In this document: positions 1 through 7,461 of the stretch, piece after piece | Layout of the letters: the number at the start of each line of letters is the position of its first letter | Position numbering within the stretch: position 1 is the stretch's first letter | From: an uncultured Oscillospiraceae bacterium | GTDB taxonomy: Bacteria; Bacillota; Clostridia; Oscillospirales; Oscillospiraceae | Length of the DNA stretch: 64,000 nucleotides | Assembly: GCA_944386985.1 (NCBI GenBank) | Contig: CALXDD010000007.1 | Coordinates: 1 to 64,000 of the forward strand | Direction of reading: 5' to 3' | Notes under the pieces: generated by a model | Told to the model about the DNA's origin: nothing | Seen by the model: only the letters and a program-made list of their open reading frames with translations | Databases searched by the model: none | Program-made: the position numbers and the translations under genes

Positions 1-504
1 CCCGGCCATGTGCCCATGGACCAGATCGCCGCCAACATGAAGGTCCAGCAGACCATCTGCATGGGCGCGCCTTTCTATGTGCTGGGCCCCATCGTCACCG
101 ACATCGCCCCCGGCTATGACCACATCACCGCCGCCATCGGCGGAGCCATGGCCGCCATGAACGGCGCCGCCTTCCTCTGCTACGTCACCCCCGCTGAGCA
201 CCTGGCCCTGCCCAATGTGGAGGATGTGAAGCAGGGCATCATTGCCAGCAAGATCGCCGCCCACGCCGCCGACATCGCCAAGGGCGTCCGAGGCGCCCGG
301 GAGATGGACGATAAAATGGCCGAGGCCCGGCAGAAGCTGGATTGGGAGGGCCAGTGGGCCTGCGCCATGGACCCGGAGACCGCCAAGGCGGTCCGTGCCG
401 ACCGCTCCCCGGAGCACGACGACACCTGCTCCATGTGCGGCAAGTTCTGTGCGGTACGCTCCATGAACAAGGCCCTCAGCGGAGAGGTCATCGACATTCT
501 GTAA
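1..504 (+). CDS. thiC: Phosphomethylpyrimidine synthase ThiC, C-terminal part (start outside window)
   Basis: Radical SAM enzyme that rearranges aminoimidazole ribotide into the pyrimidine half of thiamine. The frame is open at base 1, so only the last 168 codons are visible. They open with the conserved GPGHVPMDQ segment and close with the iron-sulfur motif CSMCGKFC, whose cysteine codons start at 427, 436 and 448. The spacing is CX2CX3C, one residue shorter than the CX2CX4C of proteobacterial ThiC; I recall this shorter form from clostridial relatives. A hairpin terminator follows directly. The paralogue BzaF, which makes the cobamide lower ligand 5-hydroxybenzimidazole, shares this region and cannot be excluded from the fragment. 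Confidence 0.9.
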   Translation, partial: PGHVPMDQIAANMKVQQTICMGAPFYVLGPIVTDIAPGYDHITAAIGGAMAAMNGAAFLCYVTPAEHLALPNVEDVKQGIIASKIAAHAADIAKGVRGAREMDDKMAEARQKLDWEGQWACAMDPETAKAVRADRSPEHDDTCSMCGKFCAVRSMNKALSGEVIDIL

Positions 505-520
505 GCGTTTCATCCCTGGG

Positions 521-559
521 GAGGCCGCCGGAAAAATCCGGCCGCCTCCCTCTTTTTAT
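521..559 (+). terminator. Intrinsic terminator after thiC
   Basis: A GC-rich stem (521-532 with 537-548, one mismatch, AAAA-type loop) is followed by a T-rich run. It separates thiC from the next promoter. Confidence 0.7.
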
Positions 560-588
560 TTGACAAGCCCTTTCGGTTGCTTTATCCT
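560..588 (+). promoter_or_regulatory. Sigma-A type promoter for the alcohol dehydrogenase gene
   Basis: TTGACA (560-565), 17-bp spacer, TATCCT (583-588). The predicted start is about 45 bp before the coding region. Confidence 0.65.
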
Positions 589-640
589 AAAAGTATGCAA
601 GGCCAGCGGCACCGACGCAGCGTGAAAGGAGGAGCGCCCA

Positions 641-1852
641 TTGAAAACCATTTACTTCGACCTGGGTCTGCCCCGGGTAGCCGCCACCAAGGCGGCGTCC
701 AAAACCTTCCACAGTCTGCTGTTTACCGGGCTCAACGCAGTGAAATACGCCAAAAATCTGCCGGACCCGCCTCTCCCCGCTCCGGACTGGGTACGGGTGC
801 GGAACATTCAGTGCGGCGTCTGCGGCACTGACCTCAGCTTTTTCCGCTGCACCGCCACCACCAACTGCGCTCTGGCGCCCATCCCCGGCTCCCGCCGCAC
901 CTATTTGGGCCACGAGAATGTGGGCGTAGTCACCGAGGTGGGTCCCGCTGTCACGAAGTTCCAGGTAGGGGACCGGGTGACCCTCCAGGAGTACATGTCC
1001 AGCTGCGGCAATAAAAGCATTCCCCAGCCCTGCCGCTTCTGCCGGCAGGGGGACTACTGCCTGTGTGAAAATTACGGCGAGCCAAGCCCCCTGAAGCTGC
1101 CCGACGTAGGGGCCGGCTTCGGCGATCAGTTCATCGCCCCCCAGCAGCAGCTCAATAAAATCTGCGACGAGCTCACCGACGACCAGGCCACTCTGGTGGA
1201 GCCTACGGCGGTATCCCTCCACGCGGTGCTGCGCCACACCCCCAAAAAGGGAGAGCGGGTAATGGTGCTGGGCTGCGGTACCATCGGTCTCGGCGTGGTT
1301 CAGGCTCTGAAGATCTTCCAGCCCGACTGCGAGGTGTGGGTGATGGAGCGGATCAAACCGAAGCAGGAATTTGCCAAAAAGCTGGGGGCGGACCACATTC
1401 TCTTCGGCGACCCTTACGCCGCCACCGCCAAAGCCACCGGCGGCAGCAAGGTGTACGGAGGGAAGAAGAACAAGATGTTCTTCGGCGGCTTCGATGTGAT
1501 CTATGACTGCGTAGGCGGCGGCTGGGCCAACACCACCTGCCTCAGGCTCCTGCGGGCCCGGGGCACCCTGGTAAAGATCGGCCACCACATGAGCGCCATC
1601 ACCTTTGATGAGACCCCGATCTGGTGGCAGGAACTGACGCTGGTGGGCGTGGACGCCCACGGCATGGAGCACATCGACGGCCGGGATATCTCCACGTTTG
1701 ATCTGGCCCAGGAACTGATCCGGGATGGGAAATACCGCACGGAGGGATTCATCACCCATCGCTTTCCTCTGGATGACTATAAAAAGGCTTTCCGCCTGAT
1801 GATGGCCAATCCTCCGGAGCTGGTGAAAGTAGTTCTGGACTGCCGCAAGTGA
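641..1852 (+). CDS. Zinc-dependent medium-chain alcohol dehydrogenase family protein
   Basis: NAD(P)-dependent MDR-superfamily dehydrogenase of 403 residues. The catalytic zinc site is visible as CGVCGTD (about residue 58) and GHENVG. The structural zinc lobe has four clustered cysteines (SCGNK..PCRFC..DYCLC). The Rossmann motif GCGTIGLGV is near residue 209. Translation probably starts at TTG, because AAAGGAGG (625-632) lies 8 bp upstream and no better start fits. Substrate is unknown: the family includes threonine, sorbitol and alcohol dehydrogenases, and the unusual insert around residues 270-290 gives no hint. It is a single-gene unit between its own promoter and terminator. Confidence 0.85.
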   Translation: MKTIYFDLGLPRVAATKAASKTFHSLLFTGLNAVKYAKNLPDPPLPAPDWVRVRNIQCGVCGTDLSFFRCTATTNCALAPIPGSRRTYLGHENVGVVTEVGPAVTKFQVGDRVTLQEYMSSCGNKSIPQPCRFCRQGDYCLCENYGEPSPLKLPDVGAGFGDQFIAPQQQLNKICDELTDDQATLVEPTAVSLHAVLRHTPKKGERVMVLGCGTIGLGVVQALKIFQPDCEVWVMERIKPKQEFAKKLGADHILFGDPYAATAKATGGSKVYGGKKNKMFFGGFDVIYDCVGGGWANTTCLRLLRARGTLVKIGHHMSAITFDETPIWWQELTLVGVDAHGMEHIDGRDISTFDLAQELIRDGKYRTEGFITHRFPLDDYKKAFRLMMANPPELVKVVLDCRK

Positions 1853-1863
1853 TCTATGCAAAA

Positions 1864-1910
1864 AGAGCCCTGCAGGGCGGTTCATCCGCCCCAGCAGGGT
1901 TCTTTTTCGC
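1864..1910 (+). terminator. Intrinsic terminator after the alcohol dehydrogenase
   Basis: AGAGCCCTGC pairs with GCAGGGTTCT (two G-U pairs) around an inner GGGCGG/CCGCCC stem, then TTTTTC. Confidence 0.75.
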
Positions 1911-2033
1911 TTGTTTTAATTGCTTTTAGTAATATATCTATAACGAACGCCCAAAAGTTACCCGCCGGAAGCAAAACACCAGAGGAAACTCCGCCGGCCA
2001 CCAGCAAAACAAACCACCCCCTGGACAAAGGAC

Positions 2034-2071
2034 AAAAAAACGCCCCCGCAGAGCACACTCCGCGGAGGCGT
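2034..2071 (-). terminator. Intrinsic terminator of trhA
   Basis: On the minus strand ACGCCTCCGC pairs with GCGGGGGCGT (10 bp) and is followed by seven Ts (plus 2034-2040). Confidence 0.8.
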
Positions 2072-2081
2072 TTTCCTCTCA

Positions 2082-2726
2082 TTACACACAGTACAGCAGT
2101 ACGCAGAAGTATTGCAGCACGCTGCCCGCCAGGACAAACAGGTGCCAGATGAAGTGCATATAATGCTTCTTCGACTTGTAAAAGGCGATCCCCAGCGTGT
2201 AGGCCACGCCGCCGCTGGCCAGCAGCAGCACCCCCGCCATGGGCAGCACCTGCACCACCGTCTTCAAAGCCGGCAAAATCAGCCAGCCCATGGCGGCGTA
2301 CAACACCAGAGTAAACTTGCTGAAACGGTTGAGGTCAATGAGATCCAGCGCGATCCCCACCACCGCCAGAACCGTGTTGATGGCGATCAGCACCCATCCC
2401 AGCGTGCCGCCCAGGGTCAAAAGTGCCAGCGGCACATAGGTCCCCAAAATCAGCAAAAAAATGGAGCAATGGTCCAGCACCCTCAGTACTGCCTTGCGCT
2501 GAGGATTCTGCACCCCGTGGTAGATGGCCGAGGCCCCGTACAAAATGATGAGACTGCCGGCGTAAACAGCCATCCCGACTACTGCGGCAGTGCTGCCGCC
2601 CATAGCCGCCTTCACCAGCAGCGGCACCGCACCCGCCACAGCCAGCACCGCGCCCAGACCATGGGAAATACTGTTGGCAATCTCCTCTCCCAGCGTCTGC
2701 GGACGTTGGATCTTTTCCTTTGCCAT
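2082..2726 (-). CDS. trhA: Hemolysin III / PAQR-family membrane protein TrhA
   Basis: Integral membrane protein of 214 residues with about seven hydrophobic segments, matching the bacterial hemolysin III (YqfA/TrhA, PAQR) family. The family hallmark EEIANSISHGLG lies at residues 14-25. Histidines late in the protein (HYMHFIWHLFVLAGS) correspond to the conserved PAQR metal-site region. The family is linked to membrane-fluidity homeostasis; the hemolysin name is historical. It is monocistronic, with its own promoter at 2779-2807, and divergent from the DUF1836 gene. Confidence 0.9.
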   Translation of the reverse strand: MAKEKIQRPQTLGEEIANSISHGLGAVLAVAGAVPLLVKAAMGGSTAAVVGMAVYAGSLIILYGASAIYHGVQNPQRKAVLRVLDHCSIFLLILGTYVPLALLTLGGTLGWVLIAINTVLAVVGIALDLIDLNRFSKFTLVLYAAMGWLILPALKTVVQVLPMAGVLLLASGGVAYTLGIAFYKSKKHYMHFIWHLFVLAGSVLQYFCVLLYCV

Positions 2727-2778
2727 AGAACCGGCTCCTTTCTGCTAAGAAAAATCACTTTATCTAATATTTGATATT

Positions 2779-2807
2779 AGTATATGCCGCTTTTGAGAAT
2801 ATGTCAA
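2779..2807 (-). promoter_or_regulatory. Promoter of trhA
   Basis: Minus-strand TTGACA (plus 2802-2807), 17-bp spacer, TATACT (plus 2779-2784). A perfect inverted repeat CTAATAT-TTG-ATATTAG (2764-2780) overlaps the start-site side and could be an operator. Confidence 0.7.
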
Positions 2808-2840
2808 GAGTTCTATTTGCCAGATTATCTATTTTTGATA

Positions 2841-2869
2841 TTGTATTATGCCGCGCTTTCCGGTATACT
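2841..2869 (+). promoter_or_regulatory. Promoter of the DUF1836 gene
   Basis: TTGTAT (2841-2846), 17-bp spacer, TATACT (2864-2869). Confidence 0.5.
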
Positions 2870-2914
2870 ATACCCAATATGACAGGATTTTCAAAGAAAG
2901 GCCGGTGATCGGTA

Positions 2915-3439
2915 ATGCTGCAGGAAAAATTGGACGCATGGGAGGCACAGCTGGCGGAGTACAGGCTGCCGGAGTGGGAGAGCCTGCCGGAGTTGGAGCT
3001 TTACATGGATCAGGTGGTGCTCCTCATGAGCCGGTATCTCTCCTTTCCCCCTCAGATGGAGGAGGATGAGAAGGTCATCACCGCCAGCATCGTCAACAAT
3101 TATGTCCGCATGAAGATCATGCCGCCGCCTGTAAAAAAGCGGTATAGCCGGGTCCACCTGGCCTATCTGCTGGTGATCTGTACCCTCAAGCAGAGTCTCA
3201 GCATCGCCTCTATCCAGCGGCTGATGCCTGTGGGGCTGGAGGAAGAGGAGGTCCGCAGGCTGTACACCCGGTTCGTCCGGCAGTACGCCGGAGCTGCCGC
3301 CATGTTTACCCAATATGTCCGCAAGGCCATGGAGGAGTGCCCGGACGAGGACGGACTCCCCGTCTCCGCCGCCGTCATGTCCAACCTCTCCAAGGCTCTG
3401 ACGGAATACCTGCTCCTCCCCCAAAAGAAGGAGGAATAG
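2915..3439 (+). CDS. DUF1836 domain-containing protein
   Basis: Soluble 174-residue protein recognised as DUF1836, a family found almost only in Firmicutes. The N-terminal part (LAEYRLPEWESLPELELYMDQV) resembles the helix-turn-helix-like start of the family. The region around residues 60-100 has the conserved KRYSRVHLAYLLVICTLKQ stretch. The family is thought to be MerR-like and DNA binding, but no member function is firmly known to me. It has its own promoter and terminator and is divergent from trhA, so a regulatory link to trhA is possible but untested. Confidence 0.8.
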   Translation: MLQEKLDAWEAQLAEYRLPEWESLPELELYMDQVVLLMSRYLSFPPQMEEDEKVITASIVNNYVRMKIMPPPVKKRYSRVHLAYLLVICTLKQSLSIASIQRLMPVGLEEEEVRRLYTRFVRQYAGAAAMFTQYVRKAMEECPDEDGLPVSAAVMSNLSKALTEYLLLPQKKEE

Positions 3440-3449
3440 GCCGTCTTTC

Positions 3450-3488
3450 GGCCGGCACGCCGCTCCTTCGGCGCGCCGGCCGTCGTTT
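3450..3488 (+). terminator. Intrinsic terminator after the DUF1836 gene
   Basis: A long stem with arms GGCCGGC.GCCG and CGGC.GCCGGCC spans 3450-3481 and is followed by a T6 run. Confidence 0.8.
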
Positions 3489-3591
3489 TTTCTGCAGCCT
3501 CTATCAAGAAAGCGACCTGCAGTCTGCGTGCCCTTCTGTTTTCACCAAGAAAATCCGGCAAAAAGCGCCCTTCCTTCTGTCAGTTTGCCTC

Positions 3592-3619
3592 TTGTTATTT
3601 TCTCCATTCTCTCTATAAT
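3592..3619 (+). promoter_or_regulatory. Promoter of the MATE exporter gene
   Basis: TTGTTA (3592-3597), 16-bp spacer, TATAAT (3614-3619), 30 bp before the start codon. Confidence 0.6.
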
Positions 3620-3648
3620 AACTACGATTTTCTAATGAGGTGGAAACA

Positions 3649-4998
3649 ATGACCAAGGATCTGACAAAGGGCTCTCCCATGAAGCTGATGTTCAGCTTCG
3701 GTTTTCCGCTGCTGCTGGGCTTCCTCTTCCAGCAGCTGTACAATCTGGTGGACACCGCCATTGTCGGCAAGACCCTGGGCGGCGACGCTTTGGCCGCCGT
3801 GGGCGCTACCGGCTCCATTAACTTTCTGGTAGTGGGCTTTGTCAGCGGTATCTGCGGCGGCTTTGCCATCCCGGCAGCCCAGCAGTTCGGCGCTCAGAAT
3901 CCCAAGGAGCTGCGCCGGTTCGTCACCGGTTCGGTGTGGCTGTGTTTGGTGTTCGGCCTGGTGATCACCGTAGCCACCGCCCTCCTCTGCGACAGCATCC
4001 TCACCGTGATGCACACCCCCAATGAAATTTTTCACCGGGCCTATGTCTATATCTGCACCATCTTCTGCGGCATCCCCGCCTATTTCCTCTACAACATGTG
4101 TGCCAGCATTCTCCGCTCTCTGGGGGACAGCCGTACCCCGGTGGTGTGGCTGGTGATCGCCTCCCTGGTGAATGTGGTGCTGGATATTGTATTCATTCTC
4201 TCCTTCGGCATGGACGTCTTTGGCGCCGCCTTCGCCACGGTGCTGGCACAGCTTTTAGCGGGGCTGGGGTGCCTGGTCCGTCTGTGCCGGGGCTTCCCCA
4301 TTCTGCGGATGGAGAAGGGGGACTGGAAGCTGGACAAAGGCCGTCTGGGGCGGCTGTGTGCCATGGGCCTTCCTATGGGGCTTCAATACTCCATCACCGC
4401 CATCGGCTCCATCGTGCTCCAGGCGGCGGTGAACGACTTGGGCACCACCTATATCACCGCTGTCACCGCCGGCAGCAAGGTCTCCATGTTCCTCTGCTGC
4501 CCCTTTGACGCCATGGGGTCCACCATGGCCACCTACGGCGGCCAGAATGTAGGCGCACGCCAGTGGGGCCGGCTCCACAGCGGCCTGCGCGCCTGCTCCA
4601 TCCTGGGGGTGGGCTACGCCGTGGCCGCTCTCGGTTTGGTACTGGTGGCGGGCAATTATCTCAACGCCCTGTTCCTGGACCAGGAGAGCATGTCCCTTCT
4701 GCCCATGGTCCAGCAGTTTCTGGTGATCCAGGCTGCCTTCTATATTCCCCTGGCTTTTGTGAATATTGTGCGCTTTCTCATCCAGGGCATGGGCTTCCCG
4801 CCCATCGCCACCCTGGCCGGAGTGCTGGAGATGGCAGGACGCACGCTGATGGCCTGCGCCGTACCCATGCTGGGCTTCCCCGCCGCCTGCTTCGCCTCCC
4901 CCGCCGCCTGGATTCTGGCGGATCTCTTCCTCTTCCCCGCCTACTTCCTCTGCCACCGCCGCCTGCGGGGGAGCGCCGCCCTGTTCACCGCCTGCTGA
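3649..4998 (+). CDS. MATE family efflux transporter
   Basis: Multidrug and toxin extrusion permease of 449 residues with about twelve membrane helices, exchanging Na+ or H+ for organic cations. Typical family features are the GSPMKLMFSFGFPLLLGFLFQQLYN opening and the repeated IVG/GGDALAAVG pattern of the first half (TAIVGKTLGG near residue 35). The second half repeats the pattern from about residue 230. ATG at 3649 is preferred over an in-frame GTG at 3640, because GAGGTGG (3637-3643) then sits 5 bp upstream. No drug specificity can be inferred. It is flanked by its own promoter and terminator. Confidence 0.88.
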   Translation: MTKDLTKGSPMKLMFSFGFPLLLGFLFQQLYNLVDTAIVGKTLGGDALAAVGATGSINFLVVGFVSGICGGFAIPAAQQFGAQNPKELRRFVTGSVWLCLVFGLVITVATALLCDSILTVMHTPNEIFHRAYVYICTIFCGIPAYFLYNMCASILRSLGDSRTPVVWLVIASLVNVVLDIVFILSFGMDVFGAAFATVLAQLLAGLGCLVRLCRGFPILRMEKGDWKLDKGRLGRLCAMGLPMGLQYSITAIGSIVLQAAVNDLGTTYITAVTAGSKVSMFLCCPFDAMGSTMATYGGQNVGARQWGRLHSGLRACSILGVGYAVAALGLVLVAGNYLNALFLDQESMSLLPMVQQFLVIQAAFYIPLAFVNIVRFLIQGMGFPPIATLAGVLEMAGRTLMACAVPMLGFPAACFASPAAWILADLFLFPAYFLCHRRLRGSAALFTAC

Positions 4999-5014
4999 TC
5001 CCTCTCTTTTTTCT

Positions 5015-5040
5015 GTGCCGCCGTTTAGGCGGCACCTTTT
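5015..5040 (+). terminator. Intrinsic terminator after the MATE gene
   Basis: GTGCCGCC (5015-5022) pairs perfectly with GGCGGCAC (5028-5035), then CTTTT. Confidence 0.8.
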
Positions 5041-5080
5041 CTCTCCGCCTTTTCATTTCGTAAAGATTTTGCTTTCACCC

Positions 5081-5109
5081 TTTACAAAGCAGGAGAAATA
5101 TCGTATCTT
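5081..5109 (+). promoter_or_regulatory. Promoter of the ktrB-ktrA operon
   Basis: TTTACA (5081-5086), 17-bp spacer, TATCTT (5104-5109). Confidence 0.55.
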
Positions 5110-5147
5110 AAAGGGGAATCTGAACTACATGGATGCGAGGTACTGAC

Positions 5148-6488
5148 ATGCATCGTTTAAAAGGTCCCAAGCTCTCCGCCTGGCAATTTCTGACCTTGGG
5201 ATATCTTCTCATCATTCTCACCGGCGCGCTGCTGCTGACGCTGCCCATCTCCTCCAAAGCGGGGACCTGGACCTCCTTTTTAGACGCCCTCTTTACCGCC
5301 ACCTCTGCTACCTGTGTCACCGGCCTTGCAGTGGTGGACACCTTTCTCCACTGGAGCCTCTTCGGTCAGATCGTGGTGCTGCTGCTCATTCAGATCGGAG
5401 GTCTCGGCTTCATGACCATCCTGACGCTGATCATGGTGCTCATGGGCCGCAGCGTGGGGCTTTACCAGCGGCAGCTTATCATGCAGTCCGCCGGAAGCCT
5501 CAGCCTCTCCGGCTCCGTGTCCCTGATCCTGCGGATTTTACGGGGCACTCTCCTTATTGAGGGCACCGGCGCGGTGCTGCTGTCCATCCGGTTCTGCCGG
5601 GATTTTGGATTTCTCACCGGTATCTACTACGGTATTTTCCACTCTGTCTCCGCTTTCTGCAACGCAGGCTTCGACCTGATGGGCCGCTATGGCGCTTTCT
5701 CCTCCCTGGTGCCCTACGCCGATGATCCCCTGGTGAGCTTCACCATCGTAGGTCTCATCTTCCTGGGTGGGCTGGGCTTTCTGGTGTGGACGGATCTGCT
5801 CAAGTGCCGTTTCCGTTTTCGCCACTTCGCGTTACACACCAAGATTTCTCTGGTGGCCTCCTTCTTCCTGCTGCTGGTCCCCACGCTGCTGTTCTACCTC
5901 TTTGAGCGGGAAAACCTGCTGGCAGGCCTCTCCCTTCCTCAGGCCCTGATGCGCTCTCTCTTCACCGCCATGACCCCCCGCACCGCCGGGTTCAACACCA
6001 TCGACATGGCGGGCATGACCAACGGCAGCTATCTTCTCACCATTTTCCTCATGTTCATCGGCGGAAACTCCGGCTCCACCGCCGGTGGTATCAAGATCAC
6101 CACCTTCGTGGTGATGACCGGTACCGCTCTGGCCGGGGCCCGGCGCAGCAGTCTGGTGCTGGGGGGCCGCCAGCTGGACGACAGTCTGGTCCGGGAAGCC
6201 GCCTCCACCCTGTCGGCCTATCTGATGCTGGCCGGCACCGGCTGCATGGTGCTGGCCGCCGTGGAGCCCTTTAACCTTACCCAGATCACTCTGGAAGTGG
6301 TGTCCGCTATCGCCACTGTGGGCCTTACCACCGGCATTACCACCTCCCTGAGCAGCCTGTCCCATGTGGTGTTGATCGTGCTGATGTTTGCGGGCCGCCT
6401 CGGTGTAATGACTCTGGCCATTGCATTTGGACAGCGAAAGAACCAGCCGCCTCTCCGGCGGCCTACCGATAAAATCCTGATTGGATAA
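5148..6488 (+). CDS. ktrB: TrkH/KtrB-type potassium uptake channel subunit
   Basis: Membrane pore subunit of a K+ (Na+-coupled) uptake system, 446 residues. Four degenerate P-loops carry the selectivity glycines: TSATCVTGLAV (about residue 47), HSVSAFCNAGFD (about 165), TPRTAGFNT (about 279) and a last one near TVGLTTGIT. The length fits KtrB rather than the longer proteobacterial TrkH. ATG at 5148 is preferred to ATG at 5133 because GCGAGG lies 7 bp upstream. It overlaps or abuts ktrA, whose gating subunit it needs at the membrane. Confidence 0.9.
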   Translation: MHRLKGPKLSAWQFLTLGYLLIILTGALLLTLPISSKAGTWTSFLDALFTATSATCVTGLAVVDTFLHWSLFGQIVVLLLIQIGGLGFMTILTLIMVLMGRSVGLYQRQLIMQSAGSLSLSGSVSLILRILRGTLLIEGTGAVLLSIRFCRDFGFLTGIYYGIFHSVSAFCNAGFDLMGRYGAFSSLVPYADDPLVSFTIVGLIFLGGLGFLVWTDLLKCRFRFRHFALHTKISLVASFFLLLVPTLLFYLFERENLLAGLSLPQALMRSLFTAMTPRTAGFNTIDMAGMTNGSYLLTIFLMFIGGNSGSTAGGIKITTFVVMTGTALAGARRSSLVLGGRQLDDSLVREAASTLSAYLMLAGTGCMVLAAVEPFNLTQITLEVVSAIATVGLTTGITTSLSSLSHVVLIVLMFAGRLGVMTLAIAFGQRKNQPPLRRPTDKILIG

Positions 6489-6507
6489 AATTTTTGTGAG
6501 GTATGCT

Positions 6508-7155
6508 ATGAAATCGTTTTTGATCATCGGCATGGGCCGCTTTGGCCGTAAGCTGGCGGAGGACCTGCTGGAGCGGGGCAACGAGGTCATGATTGTGGAC
6601 CGGGACGAGGACACCATCAATGAGCTGTCCGCCCATTTCTCCAACGCATTTATCGGCGACTGCACCAACGAGGATGTACTGCGGAGCTTAGGCGTCAACA
6701 ATTTTGATGCCATTGTGGTGGCCATGGGGGCTGACTTTCAGTCCTCCCTGGAGATCACCGCCCTGGTGAAGGATTTGGGGGGACGGCATGTGGTGTCCAA
6801 GGCCAACAAGGACATTCAGGCCAAGTTTCTCCTCCGCAACGGCGCCGACGAGGTGGTCTATCCCGACCGGGACATGGCTACCCGGCTGTCGGTGCGTCTC
6901 CACGCCCGGAACATCTTCGACTATGTGGAGCTGAGCAACGGTTACGCCATCGTGGAGATCGCGGTGCCTAAGGCCTGGATCGGCAGGAGCCTGCGGGAAA
7001 ACGACATCCGCCGCCGCCACGGCGTGAACATCCTGGCCATCCGCAGCAGCGACGGGAAGCTGGACCCTATGCCGGATGCCGATGATGTGTTCCATGAGGG
7101 GGACCACATGTTCGTCATGGGTGAAGAGAACGCGGTACTGAAGCTGAGCAAATGA
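6508..7155 (+). CDS. ktrA: TrkA/KtrA-type potassium uptake regulator (RCK domains)
   Basis: Cytosolic ring-forming regulator of the adjacent K+ channel, 215 residues. The RCK_N Rossmann domain occupies residues 1-125 with the nucleotide motif GMGRFGRKLAEDL and the acidic VDRDED at the end of strand 2. RCK_C follows (about 135-215, ending DHMFVMGEENAVLKLSK). A single RCK_N/RCK_C pair, not two as in E. coli TrkA, supports the Ktr type. ATG at 6508 is chosen because TGTGAGGT (6495-6502) precedes it; an in-frame TTG at 6481 would overlap ktrB. ATP/ADP or c-di-AMP control is known for the family. Confidence 0.9.
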   Translation: MKSFLIIGMGRFGRKLAEDLLERGNEVMIVDRDEDTINELSAHFSNAFIGDCTNEDVLRSLGVNNFDAIVVAMGADFQSSLEITALVKDLGGRHVVSKANKDIQAKFLLRNGADEVVYPDRDMATRLSVRLHARNIFDYVELSNGYAIVEIAVPKAWIGRSLRENDIRRRHGVNILAIRSSDGKLDPMPDADDVFHEGDHMFVMGEENAVLKLSK

Positions 7156-7159
7156 GGAA

Positions 7160-7191
7160 AAGGTGGAAGGAGCAGTTCCTTCCACCTTTTT
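7160..7191 (+). terminator. Intrinsic terminator of the ktrBA operon
   Basis: AAGGTGGAAGGA pairs perfectly with TCCTTCCACCTT (12 bp), then TTT. Confidence 0.85.
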
Positions 7192-7206
7192 GTGCAATGG
7201 GGAGAG

Positions 7207-7236
7207 AAGAGCCCTCCGGAGAGGGCTCTTCTTATT
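7207..7236 (-). terminator. Terminator at the end of the feo operon
   Basis: A perfect 10-bp stem, AAGAGCCCTC/GAGGGCTCTT with a 4-nt loop, lies directly behind the last feo gene. T-richness is moderate on both sides, so it may act in both directions. Confidence 0.65.
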
Positions 7237-7425
7237 TTATGATTTGGAAGGGTGCCGGTCGCTGTGGCAGATCCCCTTGCCGGGACAGTCCGCACATCCG
7301 CAGCCGCAGCCGCCCTGTCCGGCTCTGTGCTGATGGATCATACGGCCCAGAATGGCGCACACCACTGCCAGAAGGACCAGTCCCACCACCAGGGACCCCC
7401 AATTTACCTGCAGCCAAGCTGCCAT
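7237..7425 (-). CDS. FeoB-associated Cys-rich membrane protein
   Basis: A 62-residue protein with one N-terminal membrane helix (about residues 8-28) and a cysteine cluster GGCGCGCADCPGKGIC in the tail. This matches the small protein family that follows feoB in many Firmicutes, a likely counterpart of FeoC. ATG at 7425 is chosen because GAGGTG ends 6 bp upstream; an in-frame GTG lies inside that ribosome binding site. It is last in the feo operon, 36 bp after feoB. The cysteines could bind iron or an iron-sulfur cluster; that is inference. Confidence 0.85.
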   Translation of the reverse strand: MAAWLQVNWGSLVVGLVLLAVVCAILGRMIHQHRAGQGGCGCGCADCPGKGICHSDRHPSKS

Positions 7426-7461
7426 ATGGATCACCTCGTTTTCCGTAATGTCAAATCCCGT

